Source: an uncultured Actinomycetes bacterium
GTDB taxonomy: Bacteria > Actinomycetota > Actinomycetes > Nanopelagicales > Nanopelagicaceae
Length of the DNA: 25,553 nt
Assembly: GCA_903918325.1 (NCBI GenBank)
Contig: CAIXDY010000173.1
Span: forward strand, 1 to 25,553
Direction: 5' to 3'
Under the pieces are notes generated by a model. The model saw only the letters and a list, made by a program, of their open reading frames with translations, did no database searches and was not told where the DNA came from. Positions 22,757 to 25,553 of this stretch are shown piece after piece. A program made the position numbers and the translations under genes. Position 1 is the stretch's first letter; each line of letters begins with the position of its first letter.

Positions 22757-24271
22757 CTATTTGCTGACCCACATATTGATTGGGGACTGCAAGAAATAGA
22801 CAACGAATAAGCCAGATACCAAGTACAACAAGGCGTGGACTTCTTTTCCACGACCTTGAACAATACGTATCAATACATGAGCGATGAATCCAGCTCCGAT
22901 ACCTACTGAGATGTTGTACGTGAATGGCATCAAAATTATTGATAGGAATGCTGGCATTCCAATTCCATAATCTGACCAATCGATATCTTTGATTTGCGAC
23001 ATCATCAAGAAACCTACAATTACTAGCGCAGGAGTAGCAGCCTCGTAAGGGATTACCTTTACGAGTGGAGCGAGGAAAGTAGTAAGCAGGAACAAGATTC
23101 CGGTGACTACTGAGGCCAGACCTGTACGAGCACCTTCACCTACACCAGAAGCAGATTCGATGTAACTAGTGTTAGAAGAGATGCTACCTACACCACCAGC
23201 GGCTGCTGCAACTGAGTCAACAAAGAGAATGCGATTATTGTTTGGAATATTTCCCGCACTATCTATTAGTCCACCTTCTGTGGCAATCGCAGTCACGGTT
23301 CCAACGGTGTCGAAGAAGTCAGAAAGTAGTAATGTGAAGACGAGTAGCACTGCAGCAACAATTGACACTCCAGTTACATGGAAAGCTCCAAAGAGATTGA
23401 AGTGACCAAAGAGACTGAAATCTGGTTTAGCCACAATCTTGGTAGGGATAGAAGGCACGTTTAAGCCCCAACCCTTTGGATTGACGTAATCTCCGCCACC
23501 AGTAACGAAACCTTTGAACGATGGAGGCATTTTTCCGCCGAAGACATTATCTACAACGCCTTTAGGCAGGTAGTTCTCACCAATTTTGAAAGCTTTTTCA
23601 ACGATGATTGAAAGTATCGTCGCAGAAATGACACCAATAAGAATCGCACCTTTAACTTTACGGATCATCAGAATAATGATTGTGATTAAGCCAAAACCAA
23701 AGACAATGATTGGCCAGCCAACGAGATTTCCATTGTCACCCAAAGTAACTGGAACAGGTCCTTGGCTTGTGCGACGAACGAAACCAGCATCAACAAGACC
23801 AATTAAAGTAATGAAGAGGCCGATACCAACTGAAATGGCGATCTTGAGTTGCTGTGGAACTGCGCGAAATACCGCGGTACGAAAACCAGTCAGAACCAGA
23901 ACGGTAATAATCAGACCTTCGACAACGATCAGACCCATTGCATCGGCCCATGTCATTCTGGAGGCTATGCCGACGGCTACGAAGGTGTTGAGTCCAAGGC
24001 CAGTTGCAAGAGCTAATGGAAAGTTTGCATAAGCGCCCATGAACAGTGTGAGTAAACCTGCCATGAGTGCCGTCATTGCTGCGATTGCTGCAAAGTTAGC
24101 GCCAGTTGTGCCACCACCTAGATAGTGACCTGTGCTGTCTTTGGCCCCACCGAGAATAAGTGGGTTAAGTGCAACGATGTAGGCCATTGTGAAAAACGTA
24201 ACGAAACCACCACGAATTTCTCGGCCTACTGTCGAGCCCCGTTCTGAGATTTTAAAAAATGAATCGAGCAT
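22757..24271 (-). CDS. NCS2-family purine permease, AzgA/PbuG-like
   Basis: Multi-spanning membrane protein for proton-coupled uptake of purine bases (adenine, hypoxanthine or guanine in characterised AzgA members). I start at the ATG at 24271 (504 residues, MLDSFFKISERGSTV), because AGAAAGG lies about eight bases before it. An ATG 51 bases upstream lacks a ribosome site and adds a non-conserved tail. Family hallmarks: GGFVTFFTMAYIVALNPLIL (TM1), the NFPLALATGLGLNTFVA loop-helix, LLLSDFFDTVGTVTAIATEGGL (the FFDTVGT signature), and the SIISSNTSYIESASGVGEGARTG-like segment, seen as SISSNTSYIESASGVGEGAR. A loop rich in G, P and K (about 245-300) is probably extracytoplasmic. The exact substrate cannot be read from sequence. 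Confidence 0.92.
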   Translation of the reverse strand: MLDSFFKISERGSTVGREIRGGFVTFFTMAYIVALNPLILGGAKDSTGHYLGGGTTGANFAAIAAMTALMAGLLTLFMGAYANFPLALATGLGLNTFVAVGIASRMTWADAMGLIVVEGLIITVLVLTGFRTAVFRAVPQQLKIAISVGIGLFITLIGLVDAGFVRRTSQGPVPVTLGDNGNLVGWPIIVFGFGLITIIILMIRKVKGAILIGVISATILSIIVEKAFKIGENYLPKGVVDNVFGGKMPPSFKGFVTGGGDYVNPKGWGLNVPSIPTKIVAKPDFSLFGHFNLFGAFHVTGVSIVAAVLLVFTLLLSDFFDTVGTVTAIATEGGLIDSAGNIPNNNRILFVDSVAAAAGGVGSISSNTSYIESASGVGEGARTGLASVVTGILFLLTTFLAPLVKVIPYEAATPALVIVGFLMMSQIKDIDWSDYGIGMPAFLSIILMPFTYNISVGIGAGFIAHVLIRIVQGRGKEVHALLYLVSGLFVVYFLQSPINMWVSK

Positions 24272-24312
24272 GACACGTACCTTTCTGATTTTGTTATCGG
24301 GGGTGTTTGCGA

Positions 24313-24348
24313 CCCCGTGCATTGCAAAACGGCCAAAGCATGCCGGGG
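24313..24348 (-). promoter_or_regulatory. Strong bulged hairpin in the leader of the purine permease gene
   Basis: Reading the minus strand, CCCCGGCATGC (24348-24338) pairs with GCAATGCACGGGG (24325-24313): 11 pairs with two single-A bulges around a 12-base loop. The same GGGG(T) can instead pair with ACCCC just downstream (24299-24304), so two folds compete. No U-run follows. It may be a terminator for the upstream yczE-like gene or a regulatory leader; it does not match any purine riboswitch I know. Confidence 0.5.
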
Positions 24349-24368
24349 GAAGGATTTAAGGCTAACTG

Positions 24369-25037
24369 CTACCTGGAAGTAAGCCGAGAAACGACACCTA
24401 GGAAAATGGCGATTGATTGCCCAATGAGCAGGGCGAATAGGAGCGTTCCCAGCCCTACAGTCCCGCCGAGGGCCCACCCGAGAAGGAAAACGCTACCTTC
24501 AATGATCATGCGCACTCGGCCCACTCTGATCCCGGTTTGATTATGTATTCCAGTCATTAATCCATCGCGTGGGCCCGGTCCCAAACCGCATGTTATGTAG
24601 AGACTTGATGCCAGACCTACCATCCCTATCCCAATGAGTGAAAAAATTATCCCCGATATGTAATTGTGTTGCAAAGGAAAATAAGTCGTACCTAATTGAA
24701 TTGCTAACGCAATTATTAAAATATTAGAGATTGTGCCGAAGCCGGGTTTTTCCCGCAACGGAATCCAACCAAATAGAACCAACGCACTTATTCCAAGTGT
24801 CGACCAACCCATTGAAACATGTAAATGTTGCGATACGCCTTGCGCCAAAACCGACCAAGGTCCATTACCGATATTGCCCTGAATAACAAGGGCATCCCCG
24901 AGACCAAAAATAAATAGACCAAACCAAAGAATCAATACGCGAGCCATTGATAAGTCCCATTTAGAGGTCGCAGTCCATGGCGTACGAGGCACCGTCTTGT
25001 GTGGACGCAGAAATTCCATAAAGGCATTGGTTGACAT
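24369..25037 (-). CDS. YczE/YitT-type integral membrane protein
   Basis: A 222-residue membrane protein with about five transmembrane helices (first at about 33-50). It carries the repeated YczE-family signature: FGLGDALVIQGNIGNGPWSVL near the N-terminus and a related ITCGLGPGPRDGLMTGI in the second half, suggesting an internal duplication around G-x-G-P. The N-terminal 30 residues are polar with several basic residues and probably cytoplasmic. Family members have no settled function; Bacillus YczE has been linked to lipopeptide production, which I do not transfer here. The ATG is preceded by TAGACT at six bases and no Shine-Dalgarno. The gap of 97 bases to the permease gene holds a hairpin, so joint transcription is uncertain. 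Confidence 0.85.
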   Translation of the reverse strand: MSTNAFMEFLRPHKTVPRTPWTATSKWDLSMARVLILWFGLFIFGLGDALVIQGNIGNGPWSVLAQGVSQHLHVSMGWSTLGISALVLFGWIPLREKPGFGTISNILIIALAIQLGTTYFPLQHNYISGIIFSLIGIGMVGLASSLYITCGLGPGPRDGLMTGIHNQTGIRVGRVRMIIEGSVFLLGWALGGTVGLGTLLFALLIGQSIAIFLGVVSRLTSR

Positions 25038-25043
25038 CGGGGG

Positions 25044-25049
25044 AGTCTA
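25044..25049 (-). promoter_or_regulatory. Predicted -10 element of a leaderless promoter for the yczE-like gene
   Basis: On the minus strand TAGACT matches TANNNT and is followed by exactly six bases (CCCCCG) before the ATG. The C-run spacer cannot act as a Shine-Dalgarno, so a leaderless start is favoured. Confidence 0.6.
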
Positions 25050-25075
25050 TTGCAAACTCGCTTTGATAAGCAGGG

Positions 25076-25081
25076 TATTCT
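25076..25081 (+). promoter_or_regulatory. Predicted -10 element of a leaderless promoter for the DUF554 gene
   Basis: TATTCT matches TANNNT and is followed by exactly six bases (TCAACA) before the ATG. A CAGGG about 12 bases from the start is too far for a good ribosome site. Confidence 0.55.
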
Positions 25082-25087
25082 TCAACA

Positions 25088-25553
25088 ATGTTTCCAGGAT
25101 TAGGCACTGTAATAAATATTCTCACCATTATTGCTGGTTCCAGCCTTGGAATTTTCGTGGGTCACAGATTGAAAACAAAGACCCGAACCCTTCTCACTGA
25201 TGTTTTAGGTTTAGCGACACTGTTAGGTGCGGCCTCAGCTCTGATTCCAATGTGGTCCTCGCGCTACATTAACGCCCTTCCGCAAGGGTGGACGCTCCTT
25301 GTCGTTCTTGGTTCATTGATCGTTGGAGGTCTCATCGGCGCAGCTTTGGGATTAGAGGACCGGCTTGAACACCTTGGTGAAAATCTGCGTAAAAGATTTA
25401 AGGCATCCGAGGAAAGTTTTTTTGTCGAGGGTTTCGTGTCAGCGTCGTTACTTTTTGCAATCGGACCCTTAGCAATTTTAGGCAGCATCAGCGATGGAAT
25501 GTCTAATGGCATTGATCAACTTATCCTGAAAAGCACACTCGATTTTTTTGCAT
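25088..25553 (+). CDS. DUF554-family membrane protein (YdfK/YqgA type), 3' end cut by window edge
   Basis: The frame is open from the ATG at 25088 to the last base of the window (155 residues seen; full members are about 230). Family features: a first membrane helix beginning MFPGLGTVINILTIIAGSS with LGIFVGHRLK, a second around TDVLGLATLLGAASALI, a third in WTLLVVLGSLIVGGLIGAAL followed by GLEDRLEHLGENLRKRF, then the best-conserved block FVEGFVSASLLFAIGPLAIL and GSISDGMSNGIDQLILKSTLD. The function of DUF554 is unknown. It is divergent from the yczE-like gene across a 50-base spacer. Confidence 0.88.
   Translation, partial: MFPGLGTVINILTIIAGSSLGIFVGHRLKTKTRTLLTDVLGLATLLGAASALIPMWSSRYINALPQGWTLLVVLGSLIVGGLIGAALGLEDRLEHLGENLRKRFKASEESFFVEGFVSASLLFAIGPLAILGSISDGMSNGIDQLILKSTLDFFA

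Noticed and set aside
23586..24032. A 148-codon plus-strand open frame opposite the purine permease
   Set aside because: Rich in R, T, P and I as expected from the reverse of a membrane-protein gene; no domain seen and the permease is clearly the coding strand.
24272..24322. Longer purine permease starting at the ATG at 24322
   Set aside because: No ribosome site or TANNNT before it, whereas AGAAAGG is well placed for the ATG at 24271; the extra 17 residues look unlike a family N-terminus.
24272..24368. Classical purine riboswitch upstream of the permease
   Set aside because: The conserved three-way junction bases and kissing loops are not present; only an unassigned hairpin is seen.
1..25553. 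Mobile elements, CRISPR arrays, tRNA or rRNA genes
   Set aside because: No transposase-like frames, regularly spaced repeats, or cloverleaf-like conserved blocks were found in the small non-coding gaps.

Overview
The window is a densely packed stretch of a chromosome, almost certainly from an actinobacterium. The gene order pyrB-pyrC-carA-carB-pyrD-pyrF-mihF-gmk-rpoZ-coaBC-metK-priA-def-fmt-rsmB-rpe is the arrangement I know from Streptomyces and relatives. Lineage marks include an actinobacterial-type integration host factor (mIHF), a PriA without a Walker A motif, a SerB with an N-terminal ACT region, and an ABC ATPase beside serB as in mycobacteria. Base composition is AT-leaning for the phylum (not computed), gaps are tiny and many starts and stops overlap. 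This suggests a genome-streamlined, low-GC planktonic lineage such as acI/Nanopelagicales; that placement is inference. I see no insertion sequences, CRISPR arrays, phage genes, tRNAs or rRNAs, and no gene-free stretch over 300 bases.

Region 1 (1-8957) is the de novo pyrimidine operon, all on the plus strand: pyrB (5' end cut off), pyrC, carA, carB, pyrK, pyrD and pyrF. It covers carbamoyl phosphate to UMP except for PyrE (OMP formation), which is not in the window. Junctions are overlaps of 1-4 bases or gaps of a few bases, so translational coupling is likely.

Region 2 (8983-17961) is a housekeeping block on the same strand. It starts with an in-frame fusion of mIHF to guanylate kinase, then RNA polymerase omega, CoaBC, MetK, helicase-motif-less PriA, peptide deformylase, Met-tRNA formyltransferase, 16S rRNA m5C methyltransferase RsmB and ribulose-phosphate 3-epimerase.

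Region 3 (17959-19988) opens with an FMN riboswitch whose closing stem includes the rpe stop codon. It controls a PnuC-family membrane protein best read as the riboflavin transporter RibM/PnuX. hisE and hisG follow. In streptomycetes this neighbourhood holds riboflavin biosynthesis genes; here only the transporter is present, which hints at riboflavin scavenging.

Region 4 (19985-25553): serB (minus) converges on hisG with overlapping stop codons. A soluble-type ABC ATPase and ung run on the plus strand and end at a strong bidirectional terminator shared with an AzgA-type NCS2 purine permease (minus). A YczE-type membrane protein (minus) and a DUF554 membrane protein (plus, cut by the window end) diverge from a 50-base spacer.

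The two strongest observations are the mIHF-guanylate kinase fusion and a repeated start-site grammar. Seven genes have TANNNT exactly six bases before an ATG or GTG with no convincing Shine-Dalgarno, which predicts leaderless mRNAs.
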